Source: Puniceibacterium confluentis | GTDB taxonomy: Bacteria; Pseudomonadota; Alphaproteobacteria; Rhodobacterales; Rhodobacteraceae | Direction: 5' to 3' | Assembly: GCF_007923445.1 (NCBI RefSeq) | Contig: NZ_VOJI01000015.1 | Location: 1-64,000, forward strand | DNA: 64,000 nt | Shown: positions 34,292 through 44,351 of the stretch, piece by piece | How positions within the stretch are numbered: the first letter of the stretch is position 1 | Layout: every line of letters begins with the position of its first letter | Notes under the pieces: generated by a model | Databases searched by the model: none | What the model was told of the DNA's origin: nothing | Seen by the model: only the letters and a program-made list of their open reading frames with translations | Position numbers and translations under genes: made by a program

Positions 34292-34360
34292 CGTTTGCGT
34301 TGCTGCGGGTCCGGCAGAGCCGCCGACCGGTGGCCAAGACATGCATTGAAAGGGACAGAT

Positions 34361-36361
34361 ATGTTCAACAAGATCCTGATCGCCAACCGGGGCGAGATCG
34401 CCTGCCGGGTTATCAAGACGGCCCGCAAGATGGGCATCAAGACCGTGGCGATTTATTCCGACGCTGACCGCAATGCCCTGCATGTCGAAATGGCGGACGA
34501 GGCGGTGCACATCGGCCCGTCCCCCGCGAACCAGTCCTATATCGTCATCGACAAGGTGATGGAGGCCATTCGAAAGACCGGCGCCGAGGCGGTGCACCCG
34601 GGCTACGGCTTTCTGTCGGAGAATTCCAAGTTTGCCGAAGCACTCGCGGCCGCGGGTGTGGCCTTTGTCGGCCCGCCGGTCGGGGCCATCGAAAAGATGG
34701 GCGACAAGATTACCAGCAAGAAAATCGCCCAGGAGGCCGGGGTCTCCACCGTGCCTGGCTATATGGGCCTGATTGCCGATGGTGATGAGGCGGTGAAAAT
34801 CTCGGGCGAGATCGGCTATCCGGTGATGATCAAGGCTTCTGCCGGCGGCGGCGGCAAGGGGATGCGCATCGCCTGGAAGGAAGACGAGGTCCGCGAAGGC
34901 TTTCAGTCCTCCAAGAACGAGGCCGCAAGCAGCTTTGGCGACGACCGGATCTTCATCGAGAAGTTTGTGACCCAGCCCCGCCATATCGAAATTCAGGTGC
35001 TGGCCGATGCCCATGGCAACTGCATCTATCTGGGCGAGCGGGAATGTTCGATCCAGCGCCGCAACCAGAAAGTCATCGAAGAGGCGCCGTCGCCCTTTCT
35101 CGATCCCGCAACGCGCAAGGCGATGGGCGAACAGGCCTGCGCGCTGGCTCAGGCCGTTGGCTACACAAGTGCCGGCACGGTGGAGTTCATCGTCGATGGC
35201 GACCGCAAGTTCTACTTCCTTGAAATGAACACCCGTCTGCAGGTCGAACATCCGGTGACCGAGCTGATCACCGGCGTCGATCTGGTGGAGCAGATGATCC
35301 GCGTCGCCAACGGCGAGCCGCTGTCGATCACGCAGGAGGATGTAAAGCTCAACGGCTGGGCGATGGAATCGCGGCTGTATGCCGAAGATCCCTACCGCAA
35401 TTTCCTGCCCTCCATCGGCCGTCTGACCCGCTACCGCCCACCCGCCGAGCTCGCGGTCGAAGGCGCGAAGGTGCGCAATGACACCGGTGTCTTCGAAGGC
35501 GGCGAGATCAGCATGTATTACGATCCGATGATCGCCAAGCTGTGCACCTGGGCGCCCGACCGGGGGCAGGCGATCGAAGCGATGCGCAACGCCCTGGACG
35601 CTTTCGAAGTCGAGGGGATCGGTCACAACCTGCCGTTCCTGTCGGCGGTGATGGACCATCCAAAGTTCGTCAGCGGGAACATCACCACTGCCTTTATTGC
35701 CGAAGAATACCCCGAGGGGTTCCAGGGGGTCGCGCTGTCCGATGATGCGCTGCGCCGCATCGCCGCCGCCTGCGTGGCGATGAACCGCGTGGCCGAAATC
35801 CGCCGCGCCCGGGTGTCCGGCACGCTGGACAATCATGAACGCAAGGTCGGTGACAACTGGAACGTGACGTTGCAGGGGCAAAGCTATGATGTGGCGATCG
35901 CCGCCGATCAGAAAGGTGCCAACGTCACCTTTGCCGACCAGGAAACCTTCCGTGTTGCGGGTGACTGGACGCCTGGTGATCAACTGGCGACCATGGATGT
36001 GAGCGGCACGCTTCTTGTGCTGAAGGTCGGCAAGATTTCGGGCGGCTTCCGCATCCGTTCCCGCGGGGCCGACCTCAAGGTGCACGTGCGCAGCCCGCGT
36101 CAGGCGGAACTGGCACGGCTGATGCCGGAAAAGCTGCCGCCGGACACTTCGAAACTGCTGCTGTGCCCGATGCCCGGACTCATTGTTTCGGTGAATGTCG
36201 AGATCGGCGACGAGGTGCAGGAAGGTCAGGCCCTGTGCACGGTCGAGGCGATGAAGATGGAAAACATCCTGCGTGCCGAACGCAGGGGCACGGTTTCCAA
36301 GGTCAATGCCGCCGCGGGCGACAGCCTGGCCGTGGATGACGTGATCATGGAGTTCGAATAA
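34361..36361 (+). CDS. pccA: Propionyl-CoA carboxylase alpha subunit (biotin carboxylase and biotin carrier)
   Basis: A 666-residue protein with three parts: the biotin carboxylase N-domain and ATP-grasp (MFNKILIANRGEIACRV; glycine loop SAGGGGKGMR near 160; EMNTRLQVEHPVTE near 287), a middle linker domain, and a biotinyl domain near the end with VEAMKMEN, whose Lys carries biotin. It forms (S)-methylmalonyl-CoA with PccB. AAAGGGAC precedes the ATG. The reading frame extends upstream, but that part is untranslated leader around the terminator. Confidence 0.95.
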   Translation: MFNKILIANRGEIACRVIKTARKMGIKTVAIYSDADRNALHVEMADEAVHIGPSPANQSYIVIDKVMEAIRKTGAEAVHPGYGFLSENSKFAEALAAAGVAFVGPPVGAIEKMGDKITSKKIAQEAGVSTVPGYMGLIADGDEAVKISGEIGYPVMIKASAGGGGKGMRIAWKEDEVREGFQSSKNEAASSFGDDRIFIEKFVTQPRHIEIQVLADAHGNCIYLGERECSIQRRNQKVIEEAPSPFLDPATRKAMGEQACALAQAVGYTSAGTVEFIVDGDRKFYFLEMNTRLQVEHPVTELITGVDLVEQMIRVANGEPLSITQEDVKLNGWAMESRLYAEDPYRNFLPSIGRLTRYRPPAELAVEGAKVRNDTGVFEGGEISMYYDPMIAKLCTWAPDRGQAIEAMRNALDAFEVEGIGHNLPFLSAVMDHPKFVSGNITTAFIAEEYPEGFQGVALSDDALRRIAAACVAMNRVAEIRRARVSGTLDNHERKVGDNWNVTLQGQSYDVAIAADQKGANVTFADQETFRVAGDWTPGDQLATMDVSGTLLVLKVGKISGGFRIRSRGADLKVHVRSPRQAELARLMPEKLPPDTSKLLLCPMPGLIVSVNVEIGDEVQEGQALCTVEAMKMENILRAERRGTVSKVNAAAGDSLAVDDVIMEFE

Positions 36362-36365
36362 CTCG

Positions 36366-37148
36366 ATGACCGGCGCCACGCCCCAGAGCAGTTCTTTCAT
36401 GCGCTTTCTGAGCGGCCTGAAAGATCTGTTCTGCGGCGACGAGGCGCGGGTTGCGCAATCGGTGATCCTGCAGTTCTTTGTCACCATCGCGCTGCCGGTG
36501 ATGGCACTGCTCGGATTGCCGACCGTGCTGCTGTTTGCCTTGATGGGCGCGGACCCGCGTCTGTGGCAGGCGCTGATCGCCGGTCTGGTGATTGCCACCG
36601 GCTGGCTGACCACGGCGATCTTTGCCGAACTGGGGCGGCGGCGACTGAAGGCCGAGCGGCTGCGCGACTATCACAAGGCGCTCTATGCCGAGATCGGCAA
36701 TGCCCTGCGCGCGCTCTGGGACGAGGGGCGGTCCGAAGACCATGTCGCCAAACTCTCGGCGCGGATGCGCGAGGATGCCGAGTTCGTGCCCTTCATTCCG
36801 CAGGAACAGCACGACCGGGTCTATCTGGCGATCCTGGACGAGATCGAGGTGCTGCCACGCCAGACCATCGACGCGGTGGTTGCCTATTACAGCCAGATGG
36901 CCGCGCTGGGGCACATGGTCGAGGACATGCGGGGCGAGACGTTCCGCACCGTGCTGACGCAGGACCGTCGGATTGCCATGTACGAGGATTACAGCTCGAT
37001 GCGCAGGCAGGCGTTCATTCTGGGCCAGTATGCGCTGGAACTGATGCGTGCCTATGCCGCCGGGGGGGCCGAGGCCGCCGAGGCGGTGATTGCGCGGGTC
37101 AGTAGCCCGGCCGCGGACCGGTCCGGCCCGTCAGCGGGATCGGAGTGA
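36366..37148 (+). CDS. Membrane protein of unknown function downstream of pccA
   Basis: A 260-residue protein with two adjacent membrane segments (residues ~33-50, QFFVTIALPVMALLGLP, and ~66-88, LWQALIAGLVIATGWLTTAIF) and a large cytoplasmic C-terminal part that is mostly helical and acidic (LRDYHKALYAEIGNALRAL, DILEVLPRQT-like region). Its start is 4 nt after the pccA stop, so it is likely co-transcribed. Not assigned to a family. Confidence 0.6.
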   Translation: MTGATPQSSSFMRFLSGLKDLFCGDEARVAQSVILQFFVTIALPVMALLGLPTVLLFALMGADPRLWQALIAGLVIATGWLTTAIFAELGRRRLKAERLRDYHKALYAEIGNALRALWDEGRSEDHVAKLSARMREDAEFVPFIPQEQHDRVYLAILDEIEVLPRQTIDAVVAYYSQMAALGHMVEDMRGETFRTVLTQDRRIAMYEDYSSMRRQAFILGQYALELMRAYAAGGAEAAEAVIARVSSPAADRSGPSAGSE

Positions 37149-37233
37149 ACGGAATGCTGGGATCTTTTTCCATTATCGGGTCTCCTTGCTCTGCTGCCAA
37201 GATAGGGTCTGACGCGGCTTTTTGCAATTCTCC

Positions 37234-37695
37234 TCAGCGCCGCAGCACGTCGCGGCGGTCGCGGATTTCCTGCTGGCGCAACGGCAGTTTGTCGATCGAG
37301 CGTGACAATTCGCGCACGTCCCAGGGAAACGGTTTGCGCAGCACCACCGTGCCTTCCTTGGAGATCAGCACGATCATGAAATCCCGCGCCCGCAGTTTCT
37401 GGCGGATGGCGCTGCGGGCGCCCGGATCGGTGTCGGTGATCACCACCACGTCGCGGTCGGCCAGCACATCGAGCCGTTCGTTGATCAACTGCATCTGCTC
37501 GACATATCGCGGATCTGCGGGACTGTTGGCAAACACCACCACCGGCCGCTTGAGCCACTGGAATTCACTCAAGTCCCGGCCCTCAGCCGACAGGATGAGA
37601 CCGTCGGGATCCAGGGTCGCATCGGTGGCGGCCGCGCTTCCCGCCAGTGGGGCGCAAAAAAGAGCTGCGATTGCAAGGGCGAAGCCTGTTTTCAT
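37234..37695 (-). CDS. DUF4174-type periplasmic protein
   Basis: A 153-residue protein with a signal peptide (MKTGFALAIAALFCAPLAGSAAA). The mature part resembles DUF4174: FQWLKRPVVVFANSPADPRYVEQ, DRDVVVITDTDPGA, and FMIVLISKEGTVVLRKPFPW, a thioredoxin-like layout without a CxxC pair. Its role is unknown. It is convergent with the membrane gene and divergent from the sulfotransferase-like gene. Confidence 0.7.
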   Translation of the reverse strand: MKTGFALAIAALFCAPLAGSAAATDATLDPDGLILSAEGRDLSEFQWLKRPVVVFANSPADPRYVEQMQLINERLDVLADRDVVVITDTDPGARSAIRQKLRARDFMIVLISKEGTVVLRKPFPWDVRELSRSIDKLPLRQQEIRDRRDVLRR

Positions 37696-37760
37696 ACTCC
37701 TAGATATAGGTGTTCATGCCGGCAATGCGAACTGCCAATGTATCCCGGACCCGGAAAATT

Positions 37761-37770
37761 TTAACGTTAA
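37761..37770. promoter_or_regulatory. Perfect palindrome in the divergent region before the mcm operon
   Basis: TTAACGTTAA is a perfect 10-bp palindrome, 66 nt from the DUF4174 start and 92 nt before the sulfotransferase-like start. It may be a regulator site; nothing else in the window identifies the factor. Confidence 0.3.
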
Positions 37771-37861
37771 GGTCTTTGTGAGGGGTCTGCCGACATGATC
37801 GGGGCCAATCCCACCAGACCGGGCCGGGGTCGGCCTGGGCGGAATACAGGCGGACCATTGC

Positions 37862-38803
37862 GTGGACATCATTCTGCATCTCGGGGCCCACAGGACGGGT
37901 TCGACCAGCTTCCAGCGCTATATGCGTGCGTCCGAGGACCGGCTTGCCAATCTGGGCATCGGTTTTTGGGGGCCGGGGCGCACCCGCAACGGATTGTTCC
38001 ACGATGTGCCGATCCGGCCCAGATCGCCGCAGATCGCCCGGCGCGCGGCGGGGCGGGTGCGCCTGGCCTGTCATGCGACAGCGCAGCGCGGGATTGCGGT
38101 GCTGGTGATCAGCGACGAAAACATGATCGGCACCCCCCGCAACATGATCGCCGCGCGCACGCTCTATCCGCAGCTGGGCGAACGCATGGCGCGGTTCCAT
38201 CACGCCTTTGGCGGCCGGATCCGGCGTGTGTCGCTGCAGATCCGCTCGCTCGACACCTACTGGGCGTCGCTCCTTGCCTACGCACTGCCGCGCGGCAATC
38301 CGCTGCCGGACGGCGACACACTCCGCCTGATGGCGCAGGCGCAGCGCAGCTGGCGCGCAGTGATCACCGATCTGGCCTGTGCCCTGCCGGGGGTCGAAAT
38401 CGTCGTGACGCCGTTCGAACGCTTTGCCGACCGGCCGGACCGGCTGCTGGCGCAGATGAGCCGCACGCCGTTTCTGCCAGCAGCCCAGCCGGGCGAATAC
38501 TGGTTCAACCGGTCGCCGGATCTGGCGGCGCTGCGCGGGGTTCTGGCCGACAGGGGCGAAAACCCGGACCGGCTGCCGCGGCTGCCGGGCCGCTGGCAAC
38601 CCTTCACAGCCGGTCAGACCGGCCTGCTGCGCGAAACCTACAGCGACGACCTGTACTGGCTGCGCGCGGGCGCGGACGGGCTGGCCCGCTATATCGAGGA
38701 AACGGAACCGGACAAGACCAGGCTCACCTGGCCGCCGGACCCAGCGACAAGAGGACACACACACCATGACAGTCATCAACGAACACTGGCGCAAACTCGC
38801 TGA
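37862..38803 (+). CDS. P-loop sulfotransferase-like protein
   Basis: A 313-residue protein beginning [19 protein letters not shown], a PAPS-binding P-loop of the sulfotransferase type (GxHRTGST). The second half has [13 protein letters not shown] and [11 protein letters not shown], consistent with the family. It has no signal peptide. GTG is used as start since it directly precedes the first conserved strand; the ribosome site is weak. It overlaps the methylmalonyl-CoA mutase gene by 38 nt in another frame, so the two are almost certainly co-transcribed, an odd pairing. Confidence 0.7.
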   Translation: MDIILHLGAHRTGSTSFQRYMRASEDRLANLGIGFWGPGRTRNGLFHDVPIRPRSPQIARRAAGRVRLACHATAQRGIAVLVISDENMIGTPRNMIAARTLYPQLGERMARFHHAFGGRIRRVSLQIRSLDTYWASLLAYALPRGNPLPDGDTLRLMAQAQRSWRAVITDLACALPGVEIVVTPFERFADRPDRLLAQMSRTPFLPAAQPGEYWFNRSPDLAALRGVLADRGENPDRLPRLPGRWQPFTAGQTGLLRETYSDDLYWLRAGADGLARYIEETEPDKTRLTWPPDPATRGHTHHDSHQRTLAQTR

Positions 38804-40895
38804 AAAAGAGCTGCGCGGGCGCAGCGTCGACGACCTGACCTGGAAGACACTCGAAGGAATCGAGGTCAAACCGGTCTATTCGGCAGCGGATCTGGACGGG
38901 CTGGACCACATGGGTACCTTGCCGGGGCAGGAGCCATTTACCCGGGGCGTCAAGGCCACGATGTACGCCGGCCGCCCCTGGACCATCCGGCAATACGCCG
39001 GTTTCTCGACGGCCGAAGAATCCAACGCCTTCTACCGTCGCAACCTGGATGCCGGCCAGCAGGGCGTTTCCGTAGCCTTCGATCTGGCCACCCACCGGGG
39101 TTATGACAGTGACCACCCCCGGGTCGAAGGCGATGTCGGCAAAGCCGGAGTCGCCATCGATTCTGTCGAGGACATGAAGATCCTGTTCGACGGCATCCCG
39201 CTGGACCAGGTCAGCGTGTCGATGACGATGAACGGCGCGGTGATCCCGATTCTGGCGAGCTTCATCGTCGCCGGGGAAGAACAGGGCCACGACCGCAAGG
39301 TGCTGTCGGGCACGATCCAGAACGACATCCTCAAGGAATTCATGGTGCGCAACACCTATGTCTATCCGCCGGAGCCGTCGATGCGGATCATCGCCGACAT
39401 CATCGAATACACCAGCGCCGAGATGCCGAAATTCAACTCGATCAGCATCAGCGGCTACCACATGCAGGAGGCCGGGGCGAACCTGGTGCAGGAACTGGCG
39501 TTCACTCTGGCGGATGGCAAGGAATACGTGAAGACAGCCCAGGCGCGCGGCATGGATATCGACAAGTTCGCCGGGCGGCTGTCGTTCTTTTTCGCCATTG
39601 GCAAGAATTTCTTCATGGAAGCCGCGAAACTGCGCGCCGCGCGGATGCTCTGGCACCGCATCATGACCGAACTGGGGGCCCAGGATGCCCGCTCCAAGAT
39701 GCTGCGGACCCATTGCCAGACGTCGGGCGTGACGCTGGCGGAACAGGACCCCTACAACAACGTCATCCGCACGGCTTACGAGGCGATGAGCGCGGTGCTG
39801 GGGGGCACGCAGTCGCTGCACACCAATGCCCTGGACGAGGCGATAGCCCTGCCGACCGACTTTTCCGCCCGCATCGCGCGCAACACCCAGCTGATCCTGC
39901 AGGAGGAAACCGGCGTCACCAATGTGGTCGACCCGCTGGCAGGATCTTATTACGTGGAAAAGCTGACGGCCGATCTGGCCGAGGCCGCCTGGAAGATCAT
40001 CGAGGAAGTCGATGAACTGGGCGGCATGACCAAGGCCGTGGCGACCGGCATGCCCAAGCTGCGGATCGAAGAGACGGCGGCACGGCGTCAGGCCGACATC
40101 GACCGGGGCACCGAGGTGATTGTCGGTGTGAACAAGTACCGCAAGGACCGCGAAGACCCGCTCGACATCCGCGACATCGACAATGACGAGGTGCGCGAAA
40201 GCCAGATCGCCCGGTTGAAGCGCATTCGCGGCAGCCGTGACGAGGCCGCCTGCACCGCGGCACTGGACGAACTGACCCGCCGGTCCGGCGAAGGCGGCAA
40301 TCTGCTGGACGCCGCGGTCGAAGCCGCCCGCGCCCGGGCAACGGTAGGAGAGATCAGCATGGCAATGGAAAAGGTGTTCGGTCGCCACCGGGCCGAGGTC
40401 AAGACTCTGGCCGGGGTCTATGGCGCGGCTTACGAGGGGGACGCGGGCTTTGCGGCCATCCAGAAATCGGTCGAGCAGTTCGCCGAGGACGAGGGGCGCC
40501 GGCCGCGGATGCTGGTGGTCAAGATGGGGCAGGACGGCCATGACCGCGGTGCCAAGGTGATCGCCACGGCCTTTGCCGACATCGGCTTTGACGTCGATGT
40601 CGGCCCGCTTTTCCAGACACCGGAAGAGGCGGCGCAGGATGCCGTCGACAACGACGTGCATGTGATCGGCATTTCCTCTCAGGCGGCGGGGCACAAGACG
40701 CTTGCCCCGAAACTGGTGCAGGCGCTGAAGGATGCCGGAGCCGGTGATATTCTGGTGATTTGCGGTGGGGTGATCCCGCAGCAGGATTACCAGTTCCTCT
40801 ATGACGCGGGGGTCAAGGCGATTTTCGGGCCCGGCACCAACATTCCCGAGGCGGCTCAGGATATCCTGAAACTGATCCGCGCCGCGCGGGACTGA
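38766..40895 (+). CDS. mcm: Methylmalonyl-CoA mutase
   Basis: A 709-residue adenosylcobalamin enzyme that converts (R)-methylmalonyl-CoA to succinyl-CoA, completing propionyl-CoA assimilation. The TIM-barrel half contains [34 protein letters not shown] and [12 protein letters not shown]. The C-terminal B12 domain has the D-x-H-x-x-G loop ([10 protein letters not shown] near residue 588), GISSQAAGH and [11 protein letters not shown] full single-subunit enzyme of the scpA/MCM type. It lies in the same locus as pccB/pccA but after a sulfotransferase-like gene; its ATG is inside that gene's end. Confidence 0.95.
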   Translation: MTVINEHWRKLAEKELRGRSVDDLTWKTLEGIEVKPVYSAADLDGLDHMGTLPGQEPFTRGVKATMYAGRPWTIRQYAGFSTAEESNAFYRRNLDAGQQGVSVAFDLATHRGYDSDHPRVEGDVGKAGVAIDSVEDMKILFDGIPLDQVSVSMTMNGAVIPILASFIVAGEEQGHDRKVLSGTIQNDILKEFMVRNTYVYPPEPSMRIIADIIEYTSAEMPKFNSISISGYHMQEAGANLVQELAFTLADGKEYVKTAQARGMDIDKFAGRLSFFFAIGKNFFMEAAKLRAARMLWHRIMTELGAQDARSKMLRTHCQTSGVTLAEQDPYNNVIRTAYEAMSAVLGGTQSLHTNALDEAIALPTDFSARIARNTQLILQEETGVTNVVDPLAGSYYVEKLTADLAEAAWKIIEEVDELGGMTKAVATGMPKLRIEETAARRQADIDRGTEVIVGVNKYRKDREDPLDIRDIDNDEVRESQIARLKRIRGSRDEAACTAALDELTRRSGEGGNLLDAAVEAARARATVGEISMAMEKVFGRHRAEVKTLAGVYGAAYEGDAGFAAIQKSVEQFAEDEGRRPRMLVVKMGQDGHDRGAKVIATAFADIGFDVDVGPLFQTPEEAAQDAVDNDVHVIGISSQAAGHKTLAPKLVQALKDAGAGDILVICGGVIPQQDYQFLYDAGVKAIFGPGTNIPEAAQDILKLIRAARD

Positions 40896-41037
40896 CGACG
40901 CAGCAGCGGGCAACACCGGTTTACCGCCGGTTGCCCGCGACACCGGGGCCAACGAACGGCCGGATCGACCGCCAAATGTTCAGCCAGATGTCAGCTGGCG
41001 GTTGTCGGCAGGCCATCGCAGGAAAGGGCGCGCAGAA

Positions 41038-41652
41038 TTGCTGGTTCTGGATCACATCGCGGTTCTGGGGGAAACGCTGGACGCAGCCACTGTCCATGCT
41101 GAAACCGCTCTTGGCGTGCCTTTGCTGCCCGGCGGCAAACACGAACATTTTGCCACCCACAACCGCCTGCTCGGGTTGGCTGACGGGCTGTATCTCGAAG
41201 CGATCGCCGTGGATCCCGCAGCGCCGCCAAAACCCTATGCGCGTTGGTTCGCGCTGGACGACTTTCGCGGTCCGGCGCGGCTGGACAAATGGATCTGTCG
41301 GGTCTCCGACATCGGCGCGGCGCTGGACAGCCTGCCGATGGCGGGACGTCCGGTGCGACTGGGTCGCGGGGCTCTGGAATGGACGATGGCCGTGCCCGAG
41401 GATGGCTGCCTGCCGTTTGACGGGATGTTTCCCGCCCTGATCGAATGGCACAGTCCGGTGCCGCCGGGCACCCTCATGGATACCGGAGGGCCGATGCTCG
41501 ACCAGCTTCTGGTACGTCACCCCGAGGCCGCAGCGCTTGCCGCACTGCTGGGGCCGCACCTGACGGACGGTCGCGTCGCGTTCACGCCGGCGGCGACACC
41601 AGGATTGCAGGCGACCTTCAGCACCAGGTCCGGGCAAAGGACACTGCAATGA
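41038..41652 (+). CDS. Glyoxalase-like (VOC) domain protein
   Basis: A 204-residue protein of the Glyoxalase_3 type: LLVLDHIAVLGETLDAATV at the start, KHEHFATHNRLLGLADGLYLE in the middle, and EDGCLPFDGMFPALIEWHS further on. TTG is the likely start, with GGAAAGGG about 10 nt upstream; the longer frame to 41002 has no signal. Its position after mcm tempted me to call it methylmalonyl-CoA epimerase, but the motif pattern differs, so it is left unassigned. It overlaps the acetyltransferase start by four bases. Confidence 0.65.
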   Translation: MLVLDHIAVLGETLDAATVHAETALGVPLLPGGKHEHFATHNRLLGLADGLYLEAIAVDPAAPPKPYARWFALDDFRGPARLDKWICRVSDIGAALDSLPMAGRPVRLGRGALEWTMAVPEDGCLPFDGMFPALIEWHSPVPPGTLMDTGGPMLDQLLVRHPEAAALAALLGPHLTDGRVAFTPAATPGLQATFSTRSGQRTLQ

Positions 41653-42128
41653 GGCTGCGTCAGGCACAGGCCGACGACGCGGCGGCGATTGCGGACATCT
41701 GGAATGCGGTGATCCGCGACACTGCCATCACCTTTACCACAGAGTTCAAGACCGAGGCCGGTTTGGTCGCCGATATCGCGGCACGGGGCGGTGCCTTTCA
41801 GGTTGCCGCCCTGGACGGGCGGATCCTGGGCTTTGCCACCTATTCGGCGTTCCGCAACGGACCCGGTTATGCCAGGACCAAGGAACATTCGATCATGCTG
41901 CATCCAGATGCCCGCAGGAGCGGTCTGGGCCGGGCCTTGATGCAGGCGCTGTTCGATCATGCGCGCGAGGCAGGCGTGCACAGCCTCTGGGCGGGGATCA
42001 GCGCCGAGAATCCGGCTGCAGTGCCGTTTCACGCGGCTCTGGGATTTCACGAAGTTGCCCGGCTGCCGGAAGTGGGCCAGAAATTCGGGCGCTGGATCGA
42101 CCTGATCCTGATGCAAAAAATGCTGTGA
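41649..42128 (+). CDS. GNAT-family acetyltransferase (phosphinothricin acetyltransferase-like)
   Basis: A 159-residue acetyltransferase. LRQAQADDAAAIADIWNAVI and the central strand GFATYSAFRNGPGYARTKEH resemble PAT/MnaT-type enzymes, and RRSGLGRALMQAL is the acetyl-CoA loop, followed by VHSLWAGISAENPAAVPFH. Such enzymes acetylate small amines or L-amino acid derivatives such as methionine sulfone; the natural substrate is unknown here. The ATG overlaps the VOC gene stop. Confidence 0.8.
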   Translation: MRLRQAQADDAAAIADIWNAVIRDTAITFTTEFKTEAGLVADIAARGGAFQVAALDGRILGFATYSAFRNGPGYARTKEHSIMLHPDARRSGLGRALMQALFDHAREAGVHSLWAGISAENPAAVPFHAALGFHEVARLPEVGQKFGRWIDLILMQKML

Positions 42129-42226
42129 TGCCAAATTGATCGCAATACAATTCACGAGAACGCCAGAAATGCTGCAAATGCACGATGTGCGCTGACAAGC
42201 CCCAGTGGATTGCCTAAGCTCGGGCC

Positions 42227-42910
42227 ATGTCGATCTGGAGCCGCATATCCGAAGCCGTCGCCGCCCTTGCCAAGGGGGAGGGGCTGTCGGCTGTTTTCGA
42301 CAAGCTGCGCGCCCCGCCGGAACGCTCTGTCGCCTTCACGATTGCGGTGATCGCGCTCAGCGCCAAGATGGCCAAGGCGGACGGTCTGGTCACACGCTCC
42401 GAGGTGTCGGCCTTTCGGGAGGTGTTTCAAATCGCCCCCGAGGACGAGGCCGGGGCTGCGCGGGTGTTCAACCTCGCGCGACAGGACGTTGCGGGATTCG
42501 AGGAATACGCCCGCCGGATCGGCACCATGTTCGGCGCCGAGACCGGCACGCTTTGTGATCTGATGGAAGGGTTGTTCCGCATCGCCATTGCCGATGGCAG
42601 CTATCACCCGGCCGAGGATGCGTTTCTGATCCGGGTGGCCCAGATATTCGGCCTCACCGACAGTCAGTTTCGCGCCCTGCGCTCGCGGTTTGTGCCAGAT
42701 GCGGTGCCCGATCCGTTCTGCGTGCTGGGGGTGACCCCCGAGACTCCGCTCGAGGATGTGCGCCGCGCCTGGAAGGCGCTGGTGCGCGAAACCCACCCTG
42801 ACCGGATGATCGCGCGCGGGGTCCCGGCAGAAGCCGTGAAGATGTCGGAACGCCGTCTGGTCGATATCAACCGCGCGTGGGAAGACATCTCGTCGCGCGC
42901 AACCGCGTGA
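42227..42910 (+). CDS. DjlA-like co-chaperone (TerB-like and J domain)
   Basis: A 227-residue protein. Residues ~30-150 form an all-helical TerB-like domain (AVIALSAKMAKADGLVTRSE, repeated as LFRIAIADGSYHPAEDAF). Residues ~165-225 are a J domain with the HPD motif in RETHPDRM, which stimulates DnaK. The N-terminal DjlA membrane helix is missing, so it is probably soluble. It shares a GTGA overlap with the next gene. Confidence 0.8.
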   Translation: MSIWSRISEAVAALAKGEGLSAVFDKLRAPPERSVAFTIAVIALSAKMAKADGLVTRSEVSAFREVFQIAPEDEAGAARVFNLARQDVAGFEEYARRIGTMFGAETGTLCDLMEGLFRIAIADGSYHPAEDAFLIRVAQIFGLTDSQFRALRSRFVPDAVPDPFCVLGVTPETPLEDVRRAWKALVRETHPDRMIARGVPAEAVKMSERRLVDINRAWEDISSRATA

Positions 42911-43944
42911 CGCCGCGCGCGGCAGGGGCGACCGTGCGGCTGGCCACATACAACGTCGAATGGTTCGATGCCCTGTTCGACGATGCGGGCGCGATGCTGA
43001 TGGATGACCACCCGTCCGCGCGCCACGGCATATCCCGGGCGCAGCAGACCGAGGCGCTGGGCATGGTGTTTTCGGTGCTCGACGCCGACGGCATCATGAT
43101 CATCGAAGCGCCCAATACCGGCAGGCGACGCAAGACCGCCATCGCACTTGAGAACTTTGCCCGTGCCTTTGATCTGCGTCAGGACCGTGTTGCGACAGGA
43201 TTCGTCAACGACACCCAGCAAGAGATCGCATTCTTGTATGATTCCAGCGTTTTGGAGGTCACTCATGATCCAGTGGATGAAGGCGTGCCGCGCTTTGACG
43301 GCGTGTTCCACCTTGATCTCGACGTCGACGCGACCCGGGACCGGGTGGCATTCTCCAAACCGCCGCTCGAACTGGCGGTGACCACGGCGACCGGGCGCCA
43401 CCTGCGTCTCATCGGGGCACATCTGAAATCAAAGGCGCCGCACGGGGCCCGCAGCCGCGACGAGGTCATGCGCCTGTCGATCGCCAACCGTCGCAAGCAG
43501 CTGGCGCAGGCAGTCTGGCTGCGCGCACGGATCGGGCTGCATCTGGAACGGGGCGAGTCGCTGATCGTGATGGGCGATCTGAATGACGGCCCCGGTCTGG
43601 ATGAGTTCGAGGATCTGTTCGGCCGCTCGTCTGTCGAGATCATCCTCGGCGGCGGGTTGGACGACGCAGCCATGCAGCTGTTCGACCCGCACGCTGCACA
43701 GGCCCTGAATCGCCGCATCGGCGCGCAACCCTCGACGGCCCGGTTCTATATCAAGCCGCAAAACCGCTATCTGTCGGCTCTGCTGGACTACATCATGGTG
43801 TCGCAGGACTTGCGGGCACTCGGTCCGGTCTGGCGCATCTGGCACCCGTTCGAAGATGCGGACTGCTGGACGAACAGCGAATTGCGCGACGCGTTGCTGG
43901 TTGCCTCGGACCATTTCCCGGTGACGCTCGATATTGCGCTGTGA
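42907..43944 (+). CDS. Endonuclease/exonuclease/phosphatase-family protein
   Basis: A 345-residue EEP-fold protein. Motifs in order are ATYNVEWFD (Asn and Glu near the N-terminus), LIGAHLKSKAP, VMGDLNDGPG (the Asp-x-Asn of the active site) and VASDHFPVTLDI (final Asp-His). No signal peptide is seen. GTG at the overlap with the upstream stop is the better start; an in-frame ATG ten codons further up is possible. Natural substrate unknown, nucleic acid or phosphoester. Confidence 0.8.
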   Translation: MTPRAAGATVRLATYNVEWFDALFDDAGAMLMDDHPSARHGISRAQQTEALGMVFSVLDADGIMIIEAPNTGRRRKTAIALENFARAFDLRQDRVATGFVNDTQQEIAFLYDSSVLEVTHDPVDEGVPRFDGVFHLDLDVDATRDRVAFSKPPLELAVTTATGRHLRLIGAHLKSKAPHGARSRDEVMRLSIANRRKQLAQAVWLRARIGLHLERGESLIVMGDLNDGPGLDEFEDLFGRSSVEIILGGGLDDAAMQLFDPHAAQALNRRIGAQPSTARFYIKPQNRYLSALLDYIMVSQDLRALGPVWRIWHPFEDADCWTNSELRDALLVASDHFPVTLDIAL

Positions 43945-43982
43945 CCCTTTGCGCAGAGCGTCGGCGCCCCTATATTCGGTCC

Positions 43983-44339
43983 ATGAACAAGTTGTCCGCC
44001 GCCCTTCTTGTCGTTGTACTGGCCACGCCCCTGACCGCGCAGGAGAGTGACAGCGAAGGCTTTGACCTGATGAAAGAGGGCGCGCGGCTGCTGTTTCGCG
44101 GCTTGATCGAAGAGATGGGGCCGGCGCTGGAGGATCTGCAGGATCTTGCAGAGGATCTGCGCCCGAGGATCAAGGATTTTGCGCAGGAAATGGGGCCCGC
44201 CCTGCGGGATCTGATGGCCGAGGTCGACGACTGGTCGCTGTACTATCCGCCCGAGATGCTGCCGAACGGCGACATCATCATGCGCCGCAAGACACCCGAG
44301 GAACTGGCGCCGCAGCCGGGCGAAGAGATCGAGCTGTAG
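43983..44339 (+). CDS. Small periplasmic protein, acidic
   Basis: A 118-residue protein with a signal peptide (MNKLSAALLVVVLATPLTA, then QES). The mature part is strongly acidic with amphipathic helices (MGPALEDLQDLAEDLRPRIKDF, repeated in part as MGPALRDLMAEVDD) and ends in EEIEL. No domain is recognised. It is convergent with ppx, 12 nt apart. Confidence 0.55.
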   Translation: MNKLSAALLVVVLATPLTAQESDSEGFDLMKEGARLLFRGLIEEMGPALEDLQDLAEDLRPRIKDFAQEMGPALRDLMAEVDDWSLYYPPEMLPNGDIIMRRKTPEELAPQPGEEIEL

Positions 44340-44351
44340 CGCGTTGCGGGT

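Noticed and set aside
33657-34349. Plus-strand frame beginning at an ATGA overlap
   Set aside because: It runs in another frame through the lipoprotein gene and the terminator and is Arg/Ser/Pro-rich.
33803-36613. 936-codon minus-strand frame
   Set aside because: It is antisense to pccA and has the His/Arg/Gly-rich composition typical of shadows of GC-rich genes.
38724-40952. 742-codon minus-strand frame
   Set aside because: Complete antisense overlap with methylmalonyl-CoA mutase, whose motifs are unambiguous.
41038-41652. Possible methylmalonyl-CoA epimerase next to the mutase
   Set aside because: It is a VOC-type protein, but the sequence follows the Glyoxalase_3 pattern, not the epimerase one, so the neighbourhood alone was not accepted.
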